A DNA stretch of 64,000 nucleotides. Origin: Halioglobus sp. (GTDB lineage Bacteria; Pseudomonadota; Gammaproteobacteria; Pseudomonadales; Halieaceae). The notes under the pieces were generated by a model. The model was not told the DNA's origin. It was given only the letters and a program-made list of their open reading frames with translations, and did no database searches. A program made the translations under genes and the position numbers. The stretch covers positions 1 through 64,000 of the forward strand of contig JAPKAY010000016.1 of NCBI GenBank assembly GCA_028825045.1, in the 5' to 3' direction. Below, in pieces: positions 17,751-26,683 of this stretch (position 1 is its first letter; the number at the start of each line of letters is the position of its first letter).

Positions 17751-20033
17751 GTGGGCACTTTCGATCTAAAAAATCACGTTCTATCCCAATCACGAGCTGT
17801 GCGCCGTAAGCTGGGAATCGCGCCGTTTGCACCACCGGAAGCACTGGTGCAAGAAGAAGCGGGGATTCATGTCGGCATATCGGCCGACTTGGCCGCTGCA
17901 GCCAGGCACGCCAGCGCCGTTATGGCTGAAAAATATCGATTGTGGTGGCACAGTGGTCGCTTCGCGGTGTGGGCCCATTATAAATGCCACCACTTTACTG
18001 TCGCGGTAGGTGGAGGCAACACGCTAAAAGCCCAGTATCAAACCATGGTAACCGAGCTCTATGACGAGATAGACTGGATTAACCACGTACGTTTTTTCTT
18101 TCTCGAAGAATCTTCCGGTGAGCCCAAGTGGGAAAGCCCCGAGCAATCGCTACGGCAGAACTTTATCGTGCCGCTGGCACAAAAACTGGTCAAGACCAGA
18201 GGAGTACGTGCCCTCGCCCAGGAATTAAAACTCGACTCTACGGCAGACCTGGATGACATCATCGATCGCCTGGTAACTACACTCGTTAATCCAATCAATA
18301 TGACCGACGTGGGGCTGGCCTTACAAGCAAAGAATCGCCCACTGGCCCTGAAACGTGCCCACGCAGAGGCACAGCGCTACCAGACAGAAATTGAGGACAA
18401 GCTCGGGGCAACGATGGAATTCCACTACATCATTAGTGGCATCGGTAAAAACGGGACCCTGGGCGCGTTCGAACCCTACATGCGGGAATTAGGCAAAAAA
18501 GTTCCTGGAGCCATGGTTCTCAAACGTGGACCAAAAGCACTGCGGATAGCACTCAACCGAGGCGTATTAATTAATGGGGAGCGTATATCGCTGATTGTCT
18601 CGGGAAACTTGAAGCTGCGAGCACTGGGCCGATTTGAAATGGCGGAGTCTGCAGATTTTGAGCAAACTGTCATGGAAACTCCCTTGCGCATGCTGCGTGA
18701 AACCTACGAGATAGCGCAGAAGGTGTACATCTTTGCCGATGAAAAATCGCTGCACTTCGAAGAAACAAAATTTAAATATTCAGAGCAGGGCAATATTCTA
18801 TATAACAAGGCAGAAACACGGGAGGGCGAAGAACAAAATGGTGCTCATATGCTACTTCTTCACGGCTTCATGGGCTTATTTAGCTTCACCAACTTCCTCG
18901 TCCGCTTACCCAGCGCCTGGACTGTGTCCGCACTGCACAGGGGGAGCTATGCAAAGACCCTGGAGAATGACGATATTTTTCCTCACTATGCGCGGGTGTT
19001 ACGGCAGGCAATGTTGGACATATGGAATCGAGGCCGCCCGGTGCCTATCGCAGGGCACTCTATCGCGGGCGTGATTATAGACCACCTACTCCTGTCATTG
19101 ATGGATAACTACGACGCTCCCATCACGCCTTACGAAAAACTGCGCGGAAGTAATCGCAAGCTGGTAGACGCATTACGCGCCAGCGGCATTATCAGCCTGG
19201 CAACCTGGGCCCCGCCAGATGGCCTGCATACCAGGGAGAATATAAAATCAGTTGCATCCTATTATCGCAAAAAAGAGGCGCTAGACTATTCTGGATTTTC
19301 CCGCGTATACCATCGACAAAACGAAGCGCTCATCGCGACAAAAGAAGCAACCGTTAGTCAGAAAAACAACCTTTCTACGCTGGATCGTTTTCTCCAAACG
19401 CCTATCGCTGAGCCATTAGTTGGCAGTCTCAACCGCCTGATACGCTCGTTACTGAACAACAAAAAAGTACAGCAAAAAATACTGAATGCAAACAGCCCCT
19501 ACGTCCTAAGATTGGTCGGTAATCGCCTATTGAAAACTGCCTCCTTCTACGGATTGTGCAAGGAGATCAACGCTGCCATGCACGCGCCGGTCATGTACCA
19601 GGAACGCCATCTCAAAGCGCTTGACATCATTCTGGCATACGATATTCCGTACTTGAGTATCGTCCACGAAGACGACTTTCTGGTTTCCGCCAAAAGACAT
19701 CAGGAGGAACACAACTATCTGATCACCCATCGCAGAAAGAAAGAAGGTGCGGACAAAGCAGGCGCCGTCGGCGTAACAACCCGTTACATCAAACTAAAAA
19801 GGGCAAAGGAAGAAATGCCGCTGGACCCTCTCAATCCGCATTTGATGATTATGGGAACCTCCAGCGAGGGTAACGCACTGGCGCGACAGGTTACAGCTGC
19901 CATGACTCGCTTCGTGAACGAAAACATCGACAGGGCAAGCAAAGGTGGCAAAATGAAGTCTCTCACGAGCGTAAAAAAGTGGATGCGGAAAAACCGTCCC
20001 AAAACTAAAAAGTCGAAAGCCAAGCTAGCCTAA
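17751..20033 (+). CDS. Sugar-phosphate isomerase/lactonase-like and alpha/beta hydrolase fusion
   Basis: The 760-aa protein starts at GTG 17751, seven bases after AGGGG. Residues about 40-330 resemble the 6-phosphogluconolactonase / glucosamine-6-phosphate isomerase fold. The evidence is a glycine-rich phosphate loop (VAVGGGNTLKAQY) and an IDWINHVRFFFLEESSG segment where the family has W..V..FWGDER. From about 370 an alpha/beta hydrolase begins (MLLLHGFMG). Its nucleophile elbow is GHSIAG (serine near 437), and a candidate acid lies in YLSIVHEDDFLV. The C-terminus is strongly basic (KKWMRKNRPKTKKSKAK). I know no characterised protein with this pairing. The substrate is unknown; context suggests glycan or glycolipid metabolism, which is inference. 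A DUF6524-like gene follows 61 nt later. Confidence 0.7.
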   Translation: MGTFDLKNHVLSQSRAVRRKLGIAPFAPPEALVQEEAGIHVGISADLAAAARHASAVMAEKYRLWWHSGRFAVWAHYKCHHFTVAVGGGNTLKAQYQTMVTELYDEIDWINHVRFFFLEESSGEPKWESPEQSLRQNFIVPLAQKLVKTRGVRALAQELKLDSTADLDDIIDRLVTTLVNPINMTDVGLALQAKNRPLALKRAHAEAQRYQTEIEDKLGATMEFHYIISGIGKNGTLGAFEPYMRELGKKVPGAMVLKRGPKALRIALNRGVLINGERISLIVSGNLKLRALGRFEMAESADFEQTVMETPLRMLRETYEIAQKVYIFADEKSLHFEETKFKYSEQGNILYNKAETREGEEQNGAHMLLLHGFMGLFSFTNFLVRLPSAWTVSALHRGSYAKTLENDDIFPHYARVLRQAMLDIWNRGRPVPIAGHSIAGVIIDHLLLSLMDNYDAPITPYEKLRGSNRKLVDALRASGIISLATWAPPDGLHTRENIKSVASYYRKKEALDYSGFSRVYHRQNEALIATKEATVSQKNNLSTLDRFLQTPIAEPLVGSLNRLIRSLLNNKKVQQKILNANSPYVLRLVGNRLLKTASFYGLCKEINAAMHAPVMYQERHLKALDIILAYDIPYLSIVHEDDFLVSAKRHQEEHNYLITHRRKKEGADKAGAVGVTTRYIKLKRAKEEMPLDPLNPHLMIMGTSSEGNALARQVTAAMTRFVNENIDRASKGGKMKSLTSVKKWMRKNRPKTKKSKAKLA

Positions 20034-20094
20034 GGGCTTGGACTGGGCATATCATATCGGTAAAATAAAAACACAACACAGGAGATCGACCCCA

Positions 20095-20511
20095 GTGGCT
20101 AATGAATTCAGTACCGGCAGTTTCTTTGTTCGGTGGTTGTTCGCTATTGCCTTGGTCTTTAGCACTTACAACCCGACAGGTTATTCCTATGCAAACTGGA
20201 TCATGGGTGCAGGTACAGACATTGGTCCGGTGATGGCACTGGCAGGTGTAGCGCTGTTGATTGCCTGGATCGTTTTTCTACGAGCAACCTTTATGTCTCT
20301 TGGCACACCTGGAATCGCGCTCGGCACGGCACTGTTTGCCTGCATCATTTGGCTATTGATCGACCTCGGCCTGCTCAGCCTGGATTCAACCGGCGCGCTG
20401 TCCTGGGTTATTCTACTGGTGCTGTCCATCATGCTCGCCGCGGGTATGTCGTGGTCACATATTCGACGTCGACTGACGGGCCAGTTCGATGTGGACGAGA
20501 AAGACAACTAA
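20095..20511 (+). CDS. DUF6524-like integral membrane protein
   Basis: The 138-aa protein begins at GTG 20095, ten bases after AGGAG; the frame is open further upstream without a good start. Four hydrophobic helices are visible: FFVRWLFAIALVFSTYNPTG, VMALAGVALLIAWIVFL, GIALGTALFACIIWLLIDLG and ALSWVILLVLSIMLAAGMSW. A short polar tail (RRRLTGQFDVDEKDN) follows. The YNPTGYSY segment after the first helix is typical of the family I know as DUF6524. Function is unknown. It may be co-transcribed with the preceding fusion gene. Confidence 0.7.
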   Translation: MANEFSTGSFFVRWLFAIALVFSTYNPTGYSYANWIMGAGTDIGPVMALAGVALLIAWIVFLRATFMSLGTPGIALGTALFACIIWLLIDLGLLSLDSTGALSWVILLVLSIMLAAGMSWSHIRRRLTGQFDVDEKDN

Positions 20512-20540
20512 ACCATACGGGCCATTAGTCGCTGAGGCGG

Positions 20541-22556
20541 TTAGGTTTTGTCCGCAAAAAGCGCTTTGACATTAGATACAGCCTGGGCTTTCTCAGCGCT
20601 TTGCTCTGCCTGCTTGTTCCACAAGTGGTCGTAGCGAACCTGATGATCGTCGAAACCACTCACGACGGTACTCAATACCGCACTGATACTCTCGCAGTCC
20701 AGAGCATCGCAATAACGCGTTAAATCTTCCAGCAATTGCTGTATTTCACTGAGCGGCAGGGATTCCTCTTCTGCACGCATAATCATCGGATGCCCTGTTC
20801 CGGTAACATTGGTCCCCAAAAGCAGCTCCTCATGTAACTTTTCTCCTGGCCGCAATCCAATAAATTCGATGTCAATGTGCTCTTCAGAGTGCTTGTCCTG
20901 ATTGGCCTCGTGTCCGCTTAATCTGATCATGCGTTTTGCCAAATCCACTATATGAACCGGCTCTCCCATATCCAACACAAAAACATCGCCTCCGGTACCC
21001 ATGGCACCCGCCTGCAGCACCAATTGCGCTGCCTCGGGAATACTCATGAAATAGCGGGACACATCAGGGTGAGTAACGGTGACAGGGCCGCCACTCTCTA
21101 TTTGCTGCCAGAAAAGCGGCACCACGGAGCCGGAAGAGCCCAATACATTTCCAAATCGCACCATACAAAATCGCGTTGCGGTCTCGCCTGCAGCCAAACC
21201 TTGTAAAATCATTTCAGCAAGGCGTTTTGAGGCTCCCATGATATTCGTGGGTCTCACTGCCTTGTCGGTGGATACTAGTACGAAGGTCTCCACCCCAGAC
21301 TTGCGCGCGGCCTCAGCCGCATACCAGGTGCCAAATACGTTATTTGCAACTCCCTCGGCGATGTTGTGCTCAACGAGTGGAACATGTTTGTACGCAGCTG
21401 CGTGATACACCGTATTAACTTTAAAGGTACGGTAAATACTCTCGAGGCGGTTTTGGTCTTGCACAGACCCCAACAGTGCGATGAGTTCTACCTCTGAATC
21501 GAGCCCCACCATGGTACCGCGCAGCTCTCGCTCGATGCTATAAAGGGCAAACTCGGAGTTGTCCAGCAGAATTAATTCTTTGGGATCCGACAACATGATT
21601 TGGCGACACAGTTCCGAACCAATGGAACCACCCGCCCCGGTCACAATAACCACTTTATCGGTGATACAACGCTCAATTAATTCAGGGTGAGGCGGCACCG
21701 GTTCTCTGCCTAGAAGATCATCGAGGTCAATATCCCTGATCTGGTTAACGCTGGCTTCACCGGCTAACAGTTCACTGATGGTCGGAACGGTTCGCACATG
21801 TACAGGAAACCCAACGAGAGAATTGATAATTTCCTTTCGCCGCTCTGGCGATGCCGAAGGAATGGCCAACAGTACCTGAGTAATATCATGCTGGAGGATC
21901 AACTGCTCCATATCCTCAGGCCGGGCAACCTGCAGGCCATTAATAACTGAGCGCTGGAGATGGAGGTCATCATCTACAAATACCACCGGATGGTGCTGAT
22001 CACCATGATGCAAGGCATGCAGCAATTGCCGGCCTGATTGACCGGCGCCGTAGATAATCACATTCTCCGACATAGAACGTAATCTCGCGTGGTAGTAAGC
22101 CCGCACCACCAGACGGGTACCACCGAGTCCGAGCAGCAGCAATGCAAAATAAATAAAGGGTGTGGACCTGGGTACCTGTGCCTGGGCGAAAAAAACCGTC
22201 GCGCCGAGTATCAGCGTTGAGTAACTCACCGCAGTAAGAATGGCCCATATCGCCTGATGACCCAGGAAACGGATGACAGCTCGATACAATCCCAACCGTA
22301 AGAAAAACAATGCGCTGGCCAGTATGGTTGCAATGCCGCAGGCAATTTCAACAGGGCCTAAATGAAAATCTAAATGGCCATAGCGCAGCGCAACGGCCGA
22401 CCACATCGCCACGGCAACGTACACCATATCCAGGGACAACAGACATGCCTGTTTGATATTGCGCGGGAGCTCAATGACTTTTTCGAGGATCTCCCGGCCA
22501 CCAGCAATTAAGCCGAAAACAGAACGAGATAACAATCTGCCAGGACGATTCAGCAA
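20541..22556 (-). CDS. wbpM: Membrane-bound UDP-GlcNAc 4,6-dehydratase-type protein (WbpM/CapD family)
   Basis: The 671-aa protein has four N-terminal membrane helices (about 30-140). A CoA-binding-like nucleotide fold (VIIYGAGQSGRQLL) follows, then the SDR catalytic domain from about 290 (VVTGAGGSIGSELCRQI, YHAAAYKHVPLVE). The active-site region reads STDKAVRPTNIMGASKR, with Met where most SDRs have Tyr, as in characterised WbpM-type dehydratases. These convert UDP-GlcNAc to the 4-keto-6-deoxy sugar that begins synthesis of QuiNAc, FucNAc and related O-antigen sugars. The start is a TTG at 22556, close behind AGGAGGGG. The wbpL-type and epimerase genes precede it in the same direction. Confidence 0.92.
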   Translation of the reverse strand: MLNRPGRLLSRSVFGLIAGGREILEKVIELPRNIKQACLLSLDMVYVAVAMWSAVALRYGHLDFHLGPVEIACGIATILASALFFLRLGLYRAVIRFLGHQAIWAILTAVSYSTLILGATVFFAQAQVPRSTPFIYFALLLLGLGGTRLVVRAYYHARLRSMSENVIIYGAGQSGRQLLHALHHGDQHHPVVFVDDDLHLQRSVINGLQVARPEDMEQLILQHDITQVLLAIPSASPERRKEIINSLVGFPVHVRTVPTISELLAGEASVNQIRDIDLDDLLGREPVPPHPELIERCITDKVVIVTGAGGSIGSELCRQIMLSDPKELILLDNSEFALYSIERELRGTMVGLDSEVELIALLGSVQDQNRLESIYRTFKVNTVYHAAAYKHVPLVEHNIAEGVANNVFGTWYAAEAARKSGVETFVLVSTDKAVRPTNIMGASKRLAEMILQGLAAGETATRFCMVRFGNVLGSSGSVVPLFWQQIESGGPVTVTHPDVSRYFMSIPEAAQLVLQAGAMGTGGDVFVLDMGEPVHIVDLAKRMIRLSGHEANQDKHSEEHIDIEFIGLRPGEKLHEELLLGTNVTGTGHPMIMRAEEESLPLSEIQQLLEDLTRYCDALDCESISAVLSTVVSGFDDHQVRYDHLWNKQAEQSAEKAQAVSNVKALFADKT

Positions 22557-22629
22557 GTCCCCTCCTATTCTCAGTAGCTTATACGGGCGCAGTGTGCGCA
22601 GGTTCAGGCGCGCCCAACAGGTTCAAATA

Positions 22630-23616
22630 CTACTCCAACCGGCCAATCTCCGCTATGCCCCAAAGGAGGGGAAGGTATGCCAAAATTACCAAAATTGGGC
22701 TGTACTGAGGCCATAACTGTGCCGCCCACGCGAAGGGCAACAGCCATACCAGCGTTATCACCACCAACAGTAAATCGACCTTCAGGTGCGACCCCCAATA
22801 TCGACTCAACCGTTGATAAGCGTGTAGCCTGTGAGGCTGGGTAAATGCTTGACCGGTGCGCATTCGCCACATCAGCGTCCAACTGGCATCGGCGACGAAT
22901 ACGGCTAGTAATATGAGCCAACACAAGGGGTTGAGTTGACCCTGCACGCCACCGAGGATAGCCAGGGCTGCCAACAAAAAACCGGTGGGGATGCTCCCCG
23001 CGTCTCCCATGAAAAGCTTGGCAGGCGGCCAATTCCAGACAAGAAAGCCACCGTGGGCTGCCGCCAGTAAAAGACAGAACTGTGCGTAGTGCTCCTCCTG
23101 CGCAGCCCCCGATGACAGCAAGGCGGCGCAGCCACAGGCAAGTATGGTTTGAATAGCCACCAGCCCGTCAATGCCGTCCATAAAATTGAACAAATTGAGC
23201 GACCATAGCATTATCAAAGCCGCCAGCGGCAACAGCGTCCAGGTGAGCACCGGCGATTCGGTCATCCCATCACGTAACAGTGTCACCGCTATTAACAGGC
23301 AAACCAAACTGTATAGACCGAGCCGCAGACGGACAGACAAACGCCAAAGATCATCAATGATGCCCAACGCCATCAGCAAGACAGCCGCGACGACTAACAA
23401 GGTGTAAGATTCACCCCACCCACCGTATAACCATGCTGACAACAACAAGCCCAAGATAAATGCGGTAAACAGTGCCACGCCACCTCCGTGGGGAGTCGGA
23501 GTAGAGTGCGAACTGCGGTCGTTGGGTATATCCACTATTTGTCGCAATCGGGCAAATCGCAGGTAGGCCCCCACCAGTAAAATAGAGAATAAAATAGTGA
23601 GTACTACCGAGGTCAT
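22630..23616 (-). CDS. wbpL: Undecaprenyl-phosphate sugar-1-phosphate transferase (WbpL/MraY/WecA family)
   Basis: The 328-aa polytopic membrane protein has about ten hydrophobic helices and the family signatures IPNDRSSHSTPTPHGGG, LNLFNFMDGIDG and FMGDAGSIPTGF. This family transfers a HexNAc-1-phosphate from UDP-sugar to undecaprenyl phosphate, the first step of O-antigen assembly. WbpL, the P. aeruginosa homologue, uses FucNAc or QuiNAc. Its ATG overlaps the stop of the upstream epimerase gene by four bases (ATGA), so the two are translationally coupled. The exact sugar is inferred from context. Confidence 0.88.
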   Translation of the reverse strand: MTSVVLTILFSILLVGAYLRFARLRQIVDIPNDRSSHSTPTPHGGGVALFTAFILGLLLSAWLYGGWGESYTLLVVAAVLLMALGIIDDLWRLSVRLRLGLYSLVCLLIAVTLLRDGMTESPVLTWTLLPLAALIMLWSLNLFNFMDGIDGLVAIQTILACGCAALLSSGAAQEEHYAQFCLLLAAAHGGFLVWNWPPAKLFMGDAGSIPTGFLLAALAILGGVQGQLNPLCWLILLAVFVADASWTLMWRMRTGQAFTQPHRLHAYQRLSRYWGSHLKVDLLLVVITLVWLLPFAWAAQLWPQYSPILVILAYLPLLWGIAEIGRLE

Positions 23617-24554
23617 CGGCGGGGTCTCCGCGCAGAAACTAGTTGCCCAATCACATCCTCGAGCCTGACTTTGGGCCGCCAGGTCGTCGCGGCTAAAAGC
23701 GCCGCACTACTGTATAGCTCCGTACCAAAAATTTTGTCATGGAAAGATTCGGCAGACTGCGGCGCGGCAAAATTCAACAGCCACGTACCCAGTTGCCACC
23801 CCCACGCAGGTAACCAGGCAAGCCCCTTATCCTTGCCTGAGGCATCGCGCAATAGGTCGTAAATGTTCTGCGTGCTGTAACTGTCGGCACCACACGCTAT
23901 CCATGTGCGTATCCCCGACAGAGGAGCTCGGGCGATGACACATAGCAGGTCGCTCAGATCCTCTACCGAGATCATGGAGCGGCACCCACCGGCTGGCGGT
24001 CTGGGTAGCCCCATGCGGACTCCCTGGGCGAGTTGCCGCAGACTTCCTTTGACACAGGCCCCGTATACCAGCGCGGGGCGCACTATGACTATCGACATGG
24101 GGTCGTTTCTAAATTCTTCACGGAGCGCGCGCTCAGCCTGCCACTTTGATAATCCATAAGCATCTGCGGGCATTACACAGTCATTCTCCGCGCGAACAAC
24201 AGGCTCAGTGGCAGGGCCCATTGCTTTAACACTACTCAAGAAAATAAAACAGCGGGCTCCCGCAGAGGATGCCATTCGAGCGAGCCGCAGGGTCGCATCA
24301 CGGTTCAAGGACGGGTAAGCGGAGTCTGGCGCGCGCTGATGTGCGACCCCCGCCAGGTGAAATACCACCTCCACGCCTTGCAACATGTTCGCATCAGGAT
24401 CTTTATGCACGAGGTCAAAACCCACTGTTGGCGCGCCGCTATTCAAGGGTGCACCACTTTTACTCAGCGCCACAACGGTGTCGCCCTGTACTTCAAGCTG
24501 GTGGCAAAGCTGGCGCCCAATGAACCCGGTAGCGCCACTGACAAAACATTTCAC
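23613..24554 (-). CDS. NAD-dependent sugar epimerase/reductase (WbpV/WbpK-like)
   Basis: The 313-aa extended SDR has the dinucleotide motif SGATGFIG at residues 6-13, FHLAGVAHQRAP, a catalytic serine region FIFLSSVKAMG and YGLSKWQAE (YxxxK). Homologues next to wbpL and wbpM reduce the 4-keto sugar made by WbpM to UDP-QuiNAc or UDP-FucNAc. That role is inferred from the neighbours. It is first of the three-gene cluster, directly after the comEA terminator. The order epimerase-wbpL-wbpM matches the end of P. aeruginosa O-antigen loci. Confidence 0.85.
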   Translation of the reverse strand: MKCFVSGATGFIGRQLCHQLEVQGDTVVALSKSGAPLNSGAPTVGFDLVHKDPDANMLQGVEVVFHLAGVAHQRAPDSAYPSLNRDATLRLARMASSAGARCFIFLSSVKAMGPATEPVVRAENDCVMPADAYGLSKWQAERALREEFRNDPMSIVIVRPALVYGACVKGSLRQLAQGVRMGLPRPPAGGCRSMISVEDLSDLLCVIARAPLSGIRTWIACGADSYSTQNIYDLLRDASGKDKGLAWLPAWGWQLGTWLLNFAAPQSAESFHDKIFGTELYSSAALLAATTWRPKVRLEDVIGQLVSARRPRR

Positions 24555-24574
24555 AATTTAAAGTCACTGTAGTG

Positions 24575-24595
24575 AAAAAGGGGGCTAATGCCCCC
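24575..24595 (-). terminator. Terminator of comEA
   Basis: On the minus strand, GGGGGC-ATTA-GCCCCC followed by TTTTTC lies 22 bases after the comEA stop and just upstream of the epimerase start. The O-antigen genes therefore need their own promoter or read-through. Confidence 0.85.
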
Positions 24596-24617
24596 TAATA
24601 ATACGGATGCGGTAGGC

Positions 24618-24995
24618 TTATTCCAGTGTTATTAACGTTCGGTTCATGTCGAGTGTGGATTGCCCGATACCCTTAACTTCGGTGAGTTCCTCTGCCGACG
24701 CAAAGGGCCCATAAGCCTCACGATAACGCACTATTTCCGATGCACGCGCCTCACCGACTCCCTTGAGCGCAGCGGCCAGAGTTGGCGCGTCGGCAGCATT
24801 GATATTCACCGTCGCCGACTGCGGCATCGCTGCGGATTCCTGCGCATAAACCGATGGACTGCCCGCCAACATACTCGCAGCGAATACCAACATTAGGGTC
24901 AGAGCAAAAAAAATGCTCCGAGGCTTCATACAAAGAATTTCCCGGCCTGCTAGTCCAGACCGGAAATGACGTGGGGTAAGGTAGGTATAGTTCAT
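24618..24995 (-). CDS. comEA: ComEA-like helix-hairpin-helix DNA-binding protein
   Basis: This small exported protein carries a C-terminal double helix-hairpin-helix: VNINAADAPTLAAALKGVGEARASEIV and the second hairpin FASAEELTEVKGIG. The family binds double-stranded DNA in the periplasm during natural transformation. ATG 24995 has a good GGAGA site and gives 125 aa. A second ATG at 24929 would give 103 aa beginning directly with a signal peptide (MKPRSIFFALTLMLVFAAS, cleavage after VYAQ) and may be the real start. P. aeruginosa also has a ComEA-like gene beside its wbpM. Confidence 0.88.
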   Translation of the reverse strand: MNYTYLTPRHFRSGLAGREILCMKPRSIFFALTLMLVFAASMLAGSPSVYAQESAAMPQSATVNINAADAPTLAAALKGVGEARASEIVRYREAYGPFASAEELTEVKGIGQSTLDMNRTLITLE

Positions 24996-25099
24996 AATGA
25001 GATCTCCATTTCAGTTAACTGCGTCCTTGCAGGCATCCGTACTGGAGAAGAGTCTAGCAGTGTCTTGGGTATTAGGTGTTAATCAGCTCGCATTTGATG

Positions 25100-25798
25100 T
25101 CACGCCGCTAATCCCAACTCCCGATTCACACGTTGCAACGCCGCCAGAGGGTCAGTTGCCGCTGTGATCGAGCGGCCGATCACAAGATAGTCCGAGCCCA
25201 TCGCCAAAGCATCCGCCGGCGTCGTTACACGGCGCTGGTCTGCTGCATCGTCACCGCTCAGGCGGATGCCTGGTGTGACCAGACAAAATTCTGAGCCGTG
25301 CACTTGCCGCAGTGCCGTCGCCTCCAGCGCGGAACACACTACCCCGTCCAGCCCGCTGTCGGCAGCCAATGCCGCCAGACGCAAAACACGCTCCTGCGAC
25401 AGCTCGGTATAACCCATTTCCCGTAATTCTTCGTCTGATGTGCTCGTCAGCACTGTTACGCCAATTAACAAGGGCTTCTGGGAAAAAGTCGCTAAGGCCT
25501 GACCAGCCGCTTCCATCATCCGTCGCCCGCCACTGACATGCACATTGACCATCCACACACCCAGTTGGGCCGCTGCGCGAACCGCCCCTGCTACTGTATT
25601 GGGAATATCGTGAAATTTGAGGTCGAGAAACACCTCATAATCGAGCTTTTGTAGTTGTTCAACCAATGCGGGACCACTGCTGGTAAACAGCTCCTTGCCC
25701 ACCTTTAACCGACACAGGTCCGGGGAAAGGCGCTGTGCCAAATCGAGTGCCGACGATGCCTCGGGATAATCTAGCGCAACAATAACCGGCGCCGTCAC
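25100..25798 (-). CDS. pyrF: Orotidine 5'-phosphate decarboxylase
   Basis: The 232-aa TIM barrel makes UMP from OMP, the last step of de novo pyrimidine synthesis. It begins [12 protein letters not shown] and has the catalytic [13 protein letters not shown] (the DxKxxD array) and the phosphate loop near LVTPGIR. Length is typical. Its ATG overlaps the lapA stop by four bases, so it is translationally coupled to lapA. In E. coli the order is lapA-lapB-pyrF; lapB is missing here. Confidence 0.96.
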   Translation of the reverse strand: MTAPVIVALDYPEASSALDLAQRLSPDLCRLKVGKELFTSSGPALVEQLQKLDYEVFLDLKFHDIPNTVAGAVRAAAQLGVWMVNVHVSGGRRMMEAAGQALATFSQKPLLIGVTVLTSTSDEELREMGYTELSQERVLRLAALAADSGLDGVVCSALEATALRQVHGSEFCLVTPGIRLSGDDAADQRRVTTPADALAMGSDYLVIGRSITAATDPLAALQRVNRELGLAA

Positions 25799-26103
25799 GA
25801 ACCCCTCACGGCCGGGGGCTCATCGCGCAATTTACTCACTTCTACCCGCGCCTTTTCCAATTGCCGTTTGCAGCTGCCCAGCGAGGCTCGGGTTCGCACC
25901 AGGATGACCGAAGAAACAACCATGCCCAAGATCCCACCTAGCGCAAAAGCTAACAATATCCACAGCGCCAGACTTCGTGGCTCAAACGTATAAACAAGCA
26001 GATCTAGCGGAACCGGTATTTTGTTTTGCAGGGCAAACAGCACACCCACACCCAATGTTACCAGTACGACAAGAGCTGTCAGGAGATTGCGCAGAAGCTT
26101 CAT
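25795..26103 (-). CDS. lapA: Lipopolysaccharide assembly protein A domain protein (LapA/DUF1049)
   Basis: The 102-aa inner-membrane protein has two helices ([20 protein letters not shown] and [20 protein letters not shown]) separated by a short periplasmic loop ([18 protein letters not shown]). A cytoplasmic coiled coil ([17 protein letters not shown]) follows. This is the LapA/YciS layout. In E. coli LapA works with LapB to control LpxC turnover and LPS synthesis. It lies between ihfB and pyrF, as expected, but no lapB follows. A strong terminator precedes it, so it is probably transcribed separately from ihfB. Confidence 0.88.
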   Translation of the reverse strand: MKLLRNLLTALVVLVTLGVGVLFALQNKIPVPLDLLVYTFEPRSLALWILLAFALGGILGMVVSSVILVRTRASLGSCKRQLEKARVEVSKLRDEPPAVRGS

Positions 26104-26130
26104 TTGATCGTCCAGTTCGCGTAAAAAATT

Positions 26131-26164
26131 AAAAAAAAACGGTATGACCTGTGGATCATACCGT
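26131..26164 (-). terminator. Terminator of ihfB
   Basis: On the minus strand a 9-bp stem ACGGTATGA/TCATACCGT with an eight-base loop is followed by nine T, starting 21 bases after the ihfB stop. Confidence 0.93.
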
Positions 26165-26184
26165 CTGAGTTAGGCAGGACAAGT

Positions 26185-26481
26185 CTAAAGCCCCATTTGC
26201 AGCCCCAAATTTACCCGCTCACGCAGCTCTTTGCCGGGCTTGAAATGGGGAACATATTTTCCAGTGAGCTCAACAGCGTCGCCCGTTTTAGGATTGCGGC
26301 CACGCCGGGGCTCGCGAAAGTGCAGCGAGAAACTGCCAAAGCCACGAATCTCAATTCGCTCGCCGCTAGAGAGCGACTGTGACATGTGCTCAAGAATCGT
26401 TTTAATGGCCAGTTCCACATCTTTGGAAGACAACTGGCTCTGCCGGGACGCAATTGTCTCGATCAGTTCACTTTTGGTCAT
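26185..26481 (-). CDS. ihfB: Integration host factor subunit beta
   Basis: The 98-aa DNA-bending protein forms a heterodimer with IhfA. It begins [11 protein letters not shown] and carries [20 protein letters not shown], the IHF/HU DNA-arm signature [14 protein letters not shown], and [13 protein letters not shown]. It follows rpsA in the conserved rpsA-ihfB order. In P. aeruginosa, ihfB (himD) marks one border of the O-antigen locus. Confidence 0.97.
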   Translation of the reverse strand: MTKSELIETIASRQSQLSSKDVELAIKTILEHMSQSLSSGERIEIRGFGSFSLHFREPRRGRNPKTGDAVELTGKYVPHFKPGKELRERVNLGLQMGL

Positions 26482-26623
26482 ACAACCCCCTTGCCGAGGT
26501 GTTTTTATGGGTCATGATTATTGAAAGGGTATTGTGTACTCTGCAGTCAATTTTCGCAAGTTGTTATTTTATAACGGAAAAGTAGGATTTTGGCCAACGG
26601 CTTCTCGGTATCGATCACCGCCC

Positions 26624-26650
26624 AAAAAAAAGGCCCACCAGAGGTGGGCC
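26624..26650 (-). terminator. Terminator of rpsA
   Basis: On the minus strand, GGCCCACC/GGTGGGCC with a three-base loop is followed by eight T, 34 bases past the rpsA stop. ihfB is therefore likely to have its own promoter in the roughly 140 bases before its start. Confidence 0.93.
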
Positions 26651-26683
26651 CTTTTCGATGCGATGCCATGCGGTTACCCGCTA

